From positions 932,640 to 996,639 of the forward strand of contig JXTB01000031.1 in assembly GCA_002914805.1 (NCBI GenBank): DNA of 64,000 nt. The letters are read 5' to 3'. This document shows positions 1-18,628 of the stretch, one piece after another. Position 1 is the stretch's first letter, and the number at the start of each line of letters is the position of its first letter. The DNA comes from Parasponia andersonii (lineage: Eukaryota > Streptophyta > Magnoliopsida > Rosales > Cannabaceae). The notes under the pieces are model-generated. The model saw only the letters and a list, made by a program, of their open reading frames with translations. It was not told the origin of the DNA and searched no databases. The translations under genes and the position numbers were made by a program.

Positions 1-120
1 AATACGACATGCTGAGGCATGAAGCGAGGAGAAAATCCTAGGATTTTAAGGAGTTTCAGATACTTCGACGATCTAAAACCCCGTCTCCTCTAAATAGACG
101 TTTGCATAGTCCCTTAGGAA

Positions 121-290
121 ATAAGTAGGAGATAACATTCTGATCTCACTACCCCCCGAGTTTTATGGTGTCCAAAAACTGCCATAAAACTATAAAAAGA
201 TGAACGGAAACAAGTAGGAGATAAAATTCTGATCCTACTGCCCCCCGAGTTTCATGTTGTCCGAAAACTGCCATAAAGATGAATCAAATG
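121..290. repeat. Two-copy 89-bp tandem repeat
   Basis: The block starting AGTAGGAGATAA at 124 recurs at 213 with the same C-run and GAGTTT core (CCCCCCGAGTTT) and the same CTGCCATAAA end. It lies downstream of the gypsy gag-protease part, where Tat-type elements often carry tandem repeats. Confidence 0.75.
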
Positions 291-319
291 AAGTTAAAGT
301 AATAGCTGAAGAAATATTA

Positions 320-421
320 TTGACGAATGACGATCAACGAATGACGAGTGACGATCAACGAATGACGATCGACGAATGACGATCAACGAATGACGAACAA
401 CGAATGTCGAATATCGAATAA
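320..421. repeat. Short tandem repeat, about 14-bp unit
   Basis: About seven imperfect units of AATGACGATCAACG follow one another. The array lies in the non-coding part of the gypsy fossil. Confidence 0.8.
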
Positions 422-1029
422 ATAGACGTCTTTATTGATGAATGACGAAAACATGAAGATATACAGGAAAGTTAACTGATAAAAAAGACAAAGCTATCCT
501 ATATTCCAGGCATGCTTGATCTTTTATCCGCCAATTCGAGCTAACTTTTATGTCCTAGGTCGAATAATGCAATAATAACATGGTCATTCCCAAGAGGGTT
601 CCGAAGAACGAGGTCTTGCCGAAGAACAAGTTTCCCAACTTCAAATCTTCTTCGTCCGACTTTAGGGTTAGAATATTGAGCAATGTAATGTTGATATTAT
701 GCGATCTGAAGCTGAGACTGCTCGTGCATTTATTCTAAGAGATCGAGCTCAATCCTTATCAGCGTACTACTTTGATCTTGCTCAAGACATCCAAGTTAGA
801 TTTCAGAAAAGCAACCAATGAAGCTTGCACATGTCCTTAAATCTCCATTCCAATCTTTAAAGTCTTGGAAGACATGTCGAATAATAAGTCCAGACCTTCA
901 ATAGGTCTAGTTCTGACCTCTTGTCTATCTCTCGAGGGTCGAAGACTTCGCTGGTCGTTTTGTTTGATTCTTTCCCTGACGGTTCGACTGATGCTTTATC
1001 TGATGACCCGACTGACACTGTCTGACGAC

Positions 1030-1125
1030 TCGATTGGAGCTTCGACTGACGCTTTGCCTGCTGCTTCGACTGACGCTTTGCCCGCTACTTCGACTGACGC
1101 TTTGCCCGCTGCTTTGACTGACGCT
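1030..1125 (-). repeat. 24-bp tandem repeat at the end of the gypsy protease frame
   Basis: Three to four units encode, on the minus strand, repeats of the octapeptide AAGKASVE. It is an in-frame minisatellite after the protease-like region of the fossil element. Confidence 0.75.
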
Positions 1126-3681
1126 TCCTCCGGCAGGTGGACCATCATTGTGCGGAACGTCGCATCTTTTGCTTCGAGTTTCAACGAGTTGTTATTACAA
1201 GTCCTCGCATCATATTGGTTTCCTCGCGCCTCGCCTACCCCGTGTTGGGTCGGGAACTTTATAGTGAGACGGTAGATCGTAGTGACGGCTCGAAGTTCCC
1301 TCAGTGTCGGTCTTCCCAGCACCGCATTGAAAGCAGATGGGCAATCTACCACCAAAAACTGGGTCATTATCATTGAAACCCTAGGATAGGTTCCAACGCT
1401 GACTATCAATTCAATCATGCCCATAGGCATTAGGCTGTCACCAGTGAAACCATAGAGAAGAGTGACGGTAGACTTCAAGTCGCTCTCATTCAACCCCATC
1501 TTCTTAAAGGCGTCGAAGTACAGGATGTCCATAGTACTCCTGTTATCAACCAATACTCGCCACAACTGTGTACTTCCATAATTAATTTTTATGACCAACG
1601 CGTCATTATGCGGATAATGGACTTCCCTTGCGTCCTGTTCTGTGAAGGTAATGTCCATGTCCGATACTCGTTGAAGCTTGCGTGGTCGCTGCTTAAGATG
1701 CATGACGTTAGTTAATGGCTGTTGTCGAGCTTCTCGTGCATACCTGTCTTGAGCCCTTTTTGAATCTCCGCCAACATGCGGTCCTCCGAAGATAGTTCGT
1801 ACTTCGCGTTGAATTTCTGGAGGTCGCTGTTGGTCTTCTTCTCGTCTTTCGTTATTCTGCCTGGTGTACTGCCGCAATCGCCCCTCTTTAATCAGCCTTT
1901 CAATTTCATCCTTCAGGGCAAAGTAATTATTGGTATCGGGCAAAGTAATTATTAGTATCATGCCCAATATCATTGTGATACCGGCAGAACTTGTTGGGGT
2001 CGCGCTTTGTCTTGTCCCGCTTCATCGGTTCCGGTTGATGGTATCGCTCCTTCTGGTTTGTGACCGCATAGATATGATCTAATTCAGTGTGATTGTTGAA
2101 CTGCACGGGAGCTCTTGAAATCTCCTGCCTTTTTGGTCTAGGCTGATTCTCCGTCGGCTGTTCATTATTCCTTTTATTTTTCTTATTACCGTTATTATTG
2201 GTAATGACAGTGTCCTTAGTCGCATCTTTTCTTCCTTCTTTCTTTGTCCTTTGAAGATTCTCACTCGAAGATTCTAACCTCAGATGCCGACCAACCCTTC
2301 GGTAGAAGTCTTCAAGAGTTCTATATTCTCGCTCAAGTAATTCCTCCCAGAGTTTAGTTTCTGGTCGCACCCCGGCCATCATGAGAGTTAGAACTCCTCC
2401 CTCATGTGGGTTGTTGACCTTTGCTAACTCTGAGGTGAATTGATTGAGATAAGATCGTAGAGTCTCCTCTGGACCTTGTCAGATTGTAGACAAGCTAACA
2501 GGTGGAACAGTGAAATTCTTTGCAGCTTGAAACTGTCTCAAGAACGCCGTCTGAAGTTGTTGCCAGGATGAGATCGAGCCGGATTTGAGTCCTCGGAACC
2601 ACTTCTTTGCTGCTCCTGAGAGAGTTACAGCAAAACATGTGCAACGTACATGATTATTGACATGATGGAGTTCCATCAGGTCACTGAAGTGATCCATATG
2701 GCCCTATGGATCAGTTTTCCCATCAAAAGTATTAATGGTGGGAAGTCTGAATCCAGTAGGTAGAGCTGCAGCTCGAACTTCCTCGCTAAATGGTGATTGA
2801 CGATACCCATCAGCGAGCTCATCGTCCCAACCAGTAAGTGCGTCTAATGTGATTCTTAAATTGTGAACATCAACGTTCAGAGGGAAAGCATTATCTCTCA
2901 CTGGCGGCAGGGGCGGCCTTTGATCGTTACCCTGATGCAGGGCGGGCTGGTCAGGTAGAGTCTTCTGCGATCTGTGAGAGGAATCCAGCGAAATAGTGCG
3001 ACGAGACCGGCTTTGGTCGTTATGATGAGATATGGATCGATTATGGCTACGTCGTCGCTCCAAATACTGTCTTAGGTCTGCAGGATCTTGTCTCGACTCT
3101 CTGCTGATTCTTTCGAAGACGCTTCTCAATGATCGTCTTCGTTCGCTGCTTAAGCGATCTTGACTATCAGTGGATTTGCAAGAAAGTTATCCACGATCAC
3201 GGTTAGTACTTGAACTCTCCATACCAGATTCTGGAGGCAAGTTTGCGACTTTGTCTTTTCCTTTGGAGATGCGATCTTCATGATGCTCTTGCTGAGTTCT
3301 TGGCTGGTCGCGTCTTCTTGTCTCTAGGATCTGTATTCCCTTCTCAAGTAGTTAAGCAGGACATTCTTTGGGACGTTCGTGCTATGGTGGGGTCACCATC
3401 TGCCCTTCAGCAAGTCATCGTAGGGTGTCATTGTTCTGGTTATTGACTTACTGAAGGTTCACCAGTGTCTCTTCTATGCGATCCTATCTCTGGGAAAGGT
3501 TTTCTGTTGCGATCATAGTAGGCTAATCCTGAGCAGGGTCTGCCTGTGTAGCAACAGTGCTTTGGGGTTGGTTTTGGCTAGTTCCGATGACTCTGGTAGT
3601 GTTTTTAGTGTGTGCCATTATTAAAAAAGTGAAATTTGACAAACTGTTTTGCCAGAATATAGCCCTCTTTCTAGCGCCAAT

Positions 3682-4300
3682 TGTTGATGGAGGTTTTGTC
3701 AACAATAAATTTTAGAAAAAATTATGAGATGTGGCTTGTGTGAATAGGGTTATTAATCAAAGCAAATAAAGAGACAAAGATTTTATAGTGGTTCAGCCCC
3801 GAAAAAGATGAGCTTACGTCCACTGTTTTTCATTATTTTCTGGAGAATTACAAGAACTCAAAATTGTATTGTCTGAAAAGAAGAAAATGCTCTTAAGAAT
3901 TATTTTGCTTCTCTAGATTCGGAAAAAATTATCCCCCTTCCCGAAACCTTGAGCTCCCTTTATATAGATGAGAGTAACTCAATATTCCTAATTGTGAAAA
4001 TGGGTAACTATACAATCGGGTAATACAATTTGAGTAACAACATAATTGGGTAATCACTTAAATCGGGTAACTGGTCGAATTTGAAAGAAAGATTTTTGTT
4101 TCCCTTTCCTTGTAGGTTACCCGTTTGACGAAGCAGAGACTAGTTTCATTTTCTTTCAGGTCGCACATAACTTATTCGGATAAGGTCGCACGCAACTCCT
4201 GCGGTGGAGGTCACACATAACCTATGCGGTGGAGGTCGCACATATTCTTACACATGCGATCTGGCATAGGATTTTAGACCGCACAGCACCAATCAACCAA
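3682..4300 (-). repeat. 5' LTR of the gypsy fossil (outer end approximate)
   Basis: On the minus strand this sequence ends in CATCAACA directly before TTGGCGCTAG, which looks like a primer-binding site (TGGCGC start) just upstream of gag. The inner LTR edge at 3682 is therefore well placed. The outer edge near 4300 is an estimate, since no second LTR copy is available for comparison. The LTR carries a short internal repeat of the type GGTCGCACATAAC at about 4160-4245. Confidence 0.6.
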
Positions 4301-5468
4301 ATAAATCCATAATGAACACCCTTGCAATGACTCCCATAATCATGAGATTATAGCTCCTCCGTTGCTTGATGCTAATTTGGATAAAATTAATTAATCACAA
4401 TCATCAAAGGCACCTAGCTAGAGCTAGATTAATTTGTATTCGGAACTTTGTCCTGTTTTGTCATGATTTGCTTTTCTTAAATATAAGCATACATATATAT
4501 ACACTTGAATCATCTTTTTTTTTTTTAAGTGAAATTTAACTAATGATTTTTATTTATTACAAATTAAAAGAAAATATCTATTACTATCTAATTTTCATCC
4601 TACCTAATTAAAAATAATAAACTTTCACGTCTACTTTTAGTATAACTCAAATCAAAGACCAAAATCCTAAATAACGCTCTTATCTCTTATCACTTGATAA
4701 AGAATTTAAAAAAAGATAGTTAAGGCGTTACTAATTCTGGGGAATCTCTATTTGTGTTTTTACGCAGCAGATCCCATGTGCGTGCGGGGACTGTTGCGAC
4801 CTCGTGCACAACATAATCCCACGTAGTAGATTCAAGACCATAATTGTAAAGCGATGATTAAACATTATTAAAACTCCAATATATTCCCGTGTACATTTTG
4901 AAGAGAATAATTTTAGTATAGTTTACTTGTAAAAGTAACCTTTCGAACTCATAAAATTGTATAAAAAGGAGGAAAAAAAAACTAACAGGAAATAAATATA
5001 AATAATGAAATTAAGTTTGTCAAACATGTTTCTTATTTAGAAACTGAAAATTAAAACAAAATTTTTACTTCTTAATTTTAATTTATTTAAACAAAAAATT
5101 AAAAATAATCAAACAAAACCGTGTCAACTTAGCGTACGAAGAGGAATATGTCAATGTCATTTTTGTGATTTCGTTGAAACAGAGACCGTTCTATCACCTT
5201 TACCGCCCAACATATGTGATATGACACACGACTTCGTTAAGTTTTCCCTCCTAACACTTTCCGCTCTCTGGGGACTGCCCTTCACCCTCAACCTCAATAA
5301 TAATAATAACAACAATAAATAAAAAATCACAGGAAAAAAAAAAAAAGGAAAGAAAATAAAACAGGAGAAGGAACCAACCAGAAAATTGGCCGAGAAAGTG
5401 AGAGAAAATAGGGAGAGAGATAGAGTGAAATTTCAGTGAGGAGGTGAGAGAACAAGTGGAAGAAAGAG
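4301..5468 (+). other. Upstream region and leader of the EDR1-like gene
   Basis: AT-rich spacer between the gypsy LTR and the kinase start codon; no coding potential was seen on either strand. The last 75 bases before the ATG are purine-rich (GAGAGA-type) and contain no upstream ATG, as expected of a plant 5' leader. I could not place a TATA box with confidence. Confidence 0.5.
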
Positions 5469-13582
<8,114 letters not shown>

Positions 13583-14143
13583 AATCCCATTTCTTAAGTG
13601 TGAATAAATAGGCATTCTGTAAAGACCATATTAGGTGTGATTACTTATGCTGCCAAAAGACTGCAGCATGCCTTTTTGTATAGTTGCATGTCCATAATTT
13701 ATATTACACGTGCTTATACCTTGTACGAATGCAAAATTTCTCTCGTTTGAACATATAATCCCTGTTTATACTTTTTGTTCTGAACCTTGTAATTTTGCAG
13801 TTACAATTAATAGTACGCTATACTAATTAATAGATATTGCTCTCCGGTGAAGGATTAAGCTAGGTAGTATATCCTTAGAGCAAAGCAGTAACCGATGCTT
13901 CTATGCATTAACTTGATGAGATATGCAATTTTAATATTTCATGAAGTTGCGTTTAATTATATTTCTTCGATTGGACTAATCACCGGGTATTATTAGCCAA
14001 TGGATATTCAGCAATAATCGCAAAATAATATAATAAAACTTGCAATTAAGAACAAGTACAAAAACAAGAGAACTCCAACTGGGGAGGAGAGATTGCAACT
14101 AAATTTCATAGGGACCTTGAATGTATAGGTTAACCAAAGACTA
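13583..14143. other. Spacer after the EDR1-like gene
   Basis: 3' untranslated region and intergenic DNA; an AATAAA sits at 13603-13608. Nothing else is recognisable before the acetyltransferase pseudogene on the other strand. Confidence 0.5.
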
Positions 14144-14703
14144 CTATTGTCTGTCGTCGATGAGAAAGTGCATGATATTTGATACAAAGCCTATTGAAAA
14201 CCATATGAGCCTCAAATTATCTGTCTTGATGATATTGTAAATGACTGTCTCTACTTTCGCCCCTTTAACAAAGAAATACTTACTCAGAAGACCCTCTTTT
14301 AACGAAGCCAGCTTTCCATTACCCATTGCGGAGCTTTATTCTCTGGTAAAACGAGCCCCTCAACTCTGTCCATAAACTTCCCCTCCTTGAACACTTGGTG
14401 AAATGGCTACCGAACTGCCACGGTTGCTCTTCCTTGGCCCCAGTACTTTGCATTCACAGCAAAACCTATCTTTCCCTTCCAATGATCTCACTTACTGCTT
14501 CCAGGAAGCAAGCAGATTGATCCAATGGGACAGTCATTAACCTAGGGAATCGATGACTTGCCTGAGGAACTCCATTATAAGCATTCCCTATAGTGACAGT
14601 AGCGTGCCACGTTATCATCGCCTGCCCATTTGACAAAATGGTCGATGTCGGAGACTTCAAACGGTCGGAGAGCAATTTCCACGGACTTGGACGTACCCTC
14701 CAT
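14144..14703 (-). pseudogene. Broken GNAT (RimJ-like) N-acetyltransferase copy
   Basis: The minus strand begins MEGTSKSVEIALRPF at 14703, aligning with the start of the intact neighbour (IILRPFNLMDVDDL). Later segments are recognisable in other frames: NAKYWGQGRATVAV near 14410-14450 matches the acetyl-CoA loop of the neighbour, and LLSKYFFVKGA near 14250-14290 matches its C-terminus LLRKYTFLKGR. A stop codon at 14407-14409 directly follows VAVR, and at least two frame changes separate the segments. I therefore read this as a host pseudogene derived from a tandem GNAT duplication. It shares orientation with the intact gene about 400 bp upstream. An unusual spliced gene is possible but less likely, because the breaks do not fall at clean GT-AG pairs. 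Confidence 0.8.
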
Positions 14704-15110
14704 GATAAGGATTTTGTTTTGTGAAAGAAAGAGGAAAAGCAGAGAAAAAGAAAGAAACAAATGTGGTATATCATGCGTTTCAGTGACTAGTTTGATCAGT
14801 TGGTACGAGTGTGAATGGATTTTATTTCCATATACAAAAGATAGCAAGAAGTTGTAATTCTCAAATGGCTTTAGCATGTAGCCGATGCTGCCGAATTTCT
14901 AACACGTACATCACAAACCCAATTAAAGTAGCCATTTTTATATCAGAAATTAGCTAATTAGTCCCAAACAATCAATATTGTAGTTGTTGCATCGGATTAG
15001 TGGTTAAGATAAGGGGAAAAAATATAATTTAAGAAAATATCCATTAAAAAACGGTACTAACATTAATGGAAATATTTATATATTATGAAAGTCATCCTGA
15101 TGATCAACAT

Positions 15111-15644
15111 TCAATTAGAGCCTTGAGGAGGAAAATCTGTGGATAGAAAGCTATAAACAAAAAAATCTATTAATCTTCCCTTAAGAAAAGTATATTTCCT
15201 CAGGAGCCCCTCCTTTTGAAAACCAATTTTCTCTAAAACCCTCTGAGAGGCCTTATTCTCTATGTGAACAAAAGCCTCCACCCTCACCAACTCAGGGAGG
15301 TCCTTGAACACTTGAGGAACCGCTATTTTCAATGCCTGTGTGGCTACTCCTTGGCCCCAATACTTCGGGGCCACACCATAGCCTATATTGGCCTTATACA
15401 TGTACTCACCGGAACCCGGGAAGACCGAGATGAAGCCGATAGAACGGTCATCGATGCATATGGAGCGGCGCCAAGGGTGAGGGATACAAACCTCTTTGAT
15501 AAAAGTCAACGCCTCATCTTTGGATGTCAACGTGTTCCATCGAAGTTGTCGAGTCACTTTATCATCACCCGCAAATAACATCAAATCGTCTACGTCCATT
15601 AGATTGAATGGACGGAGGATGATTTTTGATGGATTGATCTCCAT
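15111..15644 (-). CDS. GNAT-family N-acetyltransferase (RimJ/RimL-like), single exon
   Basis: An uninterrupted 177-aa frame starts MEINPSKIILRPF, the usual start of the plant small RimJ-like acetyltransferases. The acetyl-CoA binding loop is visible as YWGQGVAT (residues 95-102), preceded by the beta-strand IGYGVAPK. It is followed by VRVEAFVHIENKASQRVLEK, the asparagine-containing helix typical of the fold, and GFQKEGLLRKY near the end. Length fits the family (about 170-190 aa). The enzyme should transfer acetyl from acetyl-CoA to an amine; the substrate (protein N-terminus or small molecule) cannot be read from sequence, and the protein is probably cytosolic since no targeting peptide is seen. 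A broken relative lies just downstream, indicating tandem duplication, common for this family in plants. Confidence 0.92.
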   Translation of the reverse strand: MEINPSKIILRPFNLMDVDDLMLFAGDDKVTRQLRWNTLTSKDEALTFIKEVCIPHPWRRSICIDDRSIGFISVFPGSGEYMYKANIGYGVAPKYWGQGVATQALKIAVPQVFKDLPELVRVEAFVHIENKASQRVLEKIGFQKEGLLRKYTFLKGRLIDFFVYSFLSTDFPPQGSN

Positions 15645-17884
15645 ATAATTACTGAAATAATATTAGCCAACAATTCTCAGAGTTAAGACACACACACAGC
15701 TGTGGCCTTCTCTGAAATTAGCTTTGAACTTCTTAGTATGTAGTATTACAATCTATTTTGGGAGTGATGGGAGACCTTATATCTTATGTTATACATTTAT
15801 ATATCTTATCATATGTTATACATTTATTTTTATTTATATTTACTTTATTTACTACGACCGTCATGTAGATTAACTATCTTATTTTGGTCCTCAGCCTTTA
15901 GAGATTTATTTTTAAAAAAAAAAAAAGAATTTGGATATGAAATTGCAAAGAAACTTCCAAGCATTGAAAGTTAAGGAAGGGAAAGTTGCTATGTGACAAA
16001 TTAAAGGGTTTTAAAAAAGAGTGCTAGGGAACGTCTAATATTTATATGGTTTGATGAATTTACCCTCGCTAGCGAAGTCAAGATTGGCTGGCGGAAATTG
16101 TTGACACTAGGTATATACGAAGAATCAATATTTGTCTCTGTAGATTATATTTCTCTGAGTTATTTGTTCAATAATACAAACCGCTAATAAGAAGACCTAA
16201 GGACATCTCCCCTTTCGTGAAAATAGGCAAATGGGTATTTGATAATCCTTTAAACGATTCAACTATAATGGTCTATAGCAGTTTAGTGAAATATGAAAGG
16301 ATTGAGTATATGAAAAGGTTGTGAAGCATGAAATACTTGTATTTGGGTTCTTCTGTAAGTAAAAGATGTTGATCATAAATCTCTAATTTTTAGAGTCAAA
16401 TGCATTAATAGTGTTTGTTATCGTTAAATATATGTTTGCTTATTTTCTTTTTTTCTTAGTGTCCTAGTCAATCAGTATCATTTAGTTTGGCTAAGATAAT
16501 CTTAAGATTGAAGAACTAGCTTATTATTGGAAGAATTTTATTTTCCAATTTAATATGTTATTGTAAAAGATAATTTTTTTATAATGACAAATTTATTACC
16601 TCAAATAAAAAAAGAAATAATGAAATAAATCAAACTCAGATAAATCATACACTGAAAGCAAGAAAACACTATTGTTTCCGAAAAAGAAAAAAATAATTTA
16701 AAAAAAGAAAAAAAAAACAAAAGAAAAAAGAACACTATAAGACCACAATATGTTATGGTTTACGTGATTCTGCCAAGCTTATGCCCACGATATTTTCACT
16801 ATCATATTTTTTCAAATTAGGTCACGACGCAAGGAGTTTAGTAGCAGCTCTCCAAAGCGTGTGCCGATGCGAGTACGTTCTTCAATTTTTGTGCTTTTGG
16901 CTTGTTTAATCCTATGTAGATTACAATTTGTTTTCTTTGTGATCATGTGTTGGGTGGAGATTGATTAAGGGGGATTTCATGCCCACTCGAAATCCGTATG
17001 ACTTCTTGCATTTGGGAATAAACCAGAAAATTTTGTTACCAATATATGGTTGTATCTATAGGTCTTTAGCTTTCTTTTTTCTTTTTTTTTTTTTGAAATA
17101 GGTCTTTAGCTTTCTTGTGGCTTAGAGTTATTGTTTTGTGTCTAAGGGTTTTTGTTTTTGTTTTGGATATATAAGGGCAATGCTTTTAACACCACATCAT
17201 GATATGCTTCTGATTGGTTAAAGCATGTCATTGAACTAAAAAAGGATAACACCCCAAATGGCTAGTATATAAATTTACAATACTCTCATTGTGTTTGGAA
17301 AGCAATCTTAATGATCATCACAGACTGTACACGTTTTAATATATATTGCTATCATTTATATAAAACGATGCATGTAATTTTGTTTATCCTTGCAAAAAAA
17401 TAAAATAAAATCGTTGGTTCATATTGAAATGTTGACAAAATAATTCATAAATGACTTTCGGTTTCTTAATAGTGATCATTGGTCATGATGAAATCTGGCT
17501 GGGAGGAACATTTTTTAAGAAGATGCAGAAAATATAAGTAACAATAACTACTACTCTCCAGAGCTAAAGCAACATAAACCAACATATTACCCCAGAAACC
17601 AATGAACAACTTGAAACCATTAAGTGAATGGTAGAAGGCATGTCAAAAGAGCATTGAATATTGATCAGCATAAAAAAATAATGCAAAGGCTTTTGAAGTA
17701 AAATAAATAAATAAATACAGACATTACGTTCACAAACAAGCACTAGTGCAATATAAGCTCATTAAGTTTAATAAACTCTTTGATTTTTCTGCTTTGTTAA
17801 TCCAATAATTATGGTCGAAACTCAATAACGCTGAAATTACCTGACTATCTACATATTAATTCTAAATGATATTGGTATAAATAA
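15645..17884. other. Gene-free AT-rich spacer
   Basis: No frame with family resemblance and no clear element ends were found. A short possible coding scrap reads GHDARSLVAALQSVCRCE on the plus strand near 16820-16875, without recognisable exon context. A and T homopolymers are frequent. Confidence 0.4.
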
Positions 17885-18017
17885 ACTCAGTGATGGAGCC
17901 AGAAAATATTCTTAGCGGCATACACTAAAAAATATTTTAGCTAATTTTGAAATACATTAGTTAATATAGACCAATATAAAATTAAAAAGAATATTTTAAG
18001 TGAGACAAAAAAAAATT

Positions 18018-18628
18018 TGTTAGGGAATAACCTCCCTAATAAACAAACAACAGTGGAAACGATAAAATAAATATAAAAATAATGCCGAAATAAATAAATA
18101 TAAGACACACAAAATTATTATGGTTCACCATTTTAGCTACGTCCATAGAGCTACTGTAGATCTTCACTATTGGGAAAAAATAAACCTTTACAAGTATTTA
18201 TACTTAACACTCTCCACTCACACCCTAGATCTCGAATATACCTAAGAGAAAAACTATGTTTCTCTTACTCTCAAAGAATAAAATCTTACAATTTTACTCT
18301 CTCTTTCTTAACACTTGGTGTCTCTCACTTTCTGGGATGATCAAACACTAAAAAATATTTCCCTATTTATAATTGAGGTTCACCAACCCTCACACATTTT
18401 GGCAAGCCAAGCTTTCCTTCTTTAATACATGAAATACACAGTTTCCTAATCAATATCAATCCGTGTAAATATACATATTTTTAGTAGTTTAAAGCACATG
18501 GCCAGTACATGTTTTTAGCCTATGTCTAGTGCATATCTCTTACACAGTTGGCAGAGCATTTAATGCTCTTTACAATTTTATTACACGGTTTGATAACTGT
18601 GTGTGGATCACACATATACACATCAACA
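18018..18628 (-). repeat. LTR (3') of the 18-22.8 kb Copia fossil
   Basis: It runs from TGTTAGGGAATAA to CATCAACA on the plus strand, giving TG...CA ends in both orientations. On the minus strand it is preceded by TAAGTGGAAGAT, a polypurine tract-like stretch. Confidence 0.85.

Larger units (their letters stand above)
1..4300 (-). mobile_element. Ty3/gypsy LTR retrotransposon fossil, Tat-like, partial
   Basis: A minus-strand gypsy element is cut by the left window edge. Reading leftward, it has an LTR (about 3682-4300), a gag region (about 3630 to 1900) and a retropepsin-like region (about 1650-1250). Gag is recognised by the start MAHTKNTTR, the motif AAKKWFRGL and the CRYHNDIGHDT segment typical of plant gypsy gag. 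Protease is recognised by the YFDAFKKMGL and AVLGRPTL neighbourhoods. No reverse transcriptase or integrase is visible inside the window; left of the protease lie tandem repeats. The element is broken, with several breaks. The family assignment rests on gag and protease appearance only. Age is unclear because the second LTR is not in the window. Confidence 0.85.

Noticed and set aside
865-1275. Plus-strand frame with repeated STDALPA-type sequence
   Set aside because: It is the opposite-strand shadow of the 24-bp repeat in the gypsy protease frame.
15264-15578. Plus-strand frame of about 104 codons
   Set aside because: Antisense shadow of the intact GNAT gene.
16815-16900. Possible coding scrap GHDARSLVAALQSVCRCE
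   Set aside because: No start, no clear splice sites and no recognised family; too short to call.
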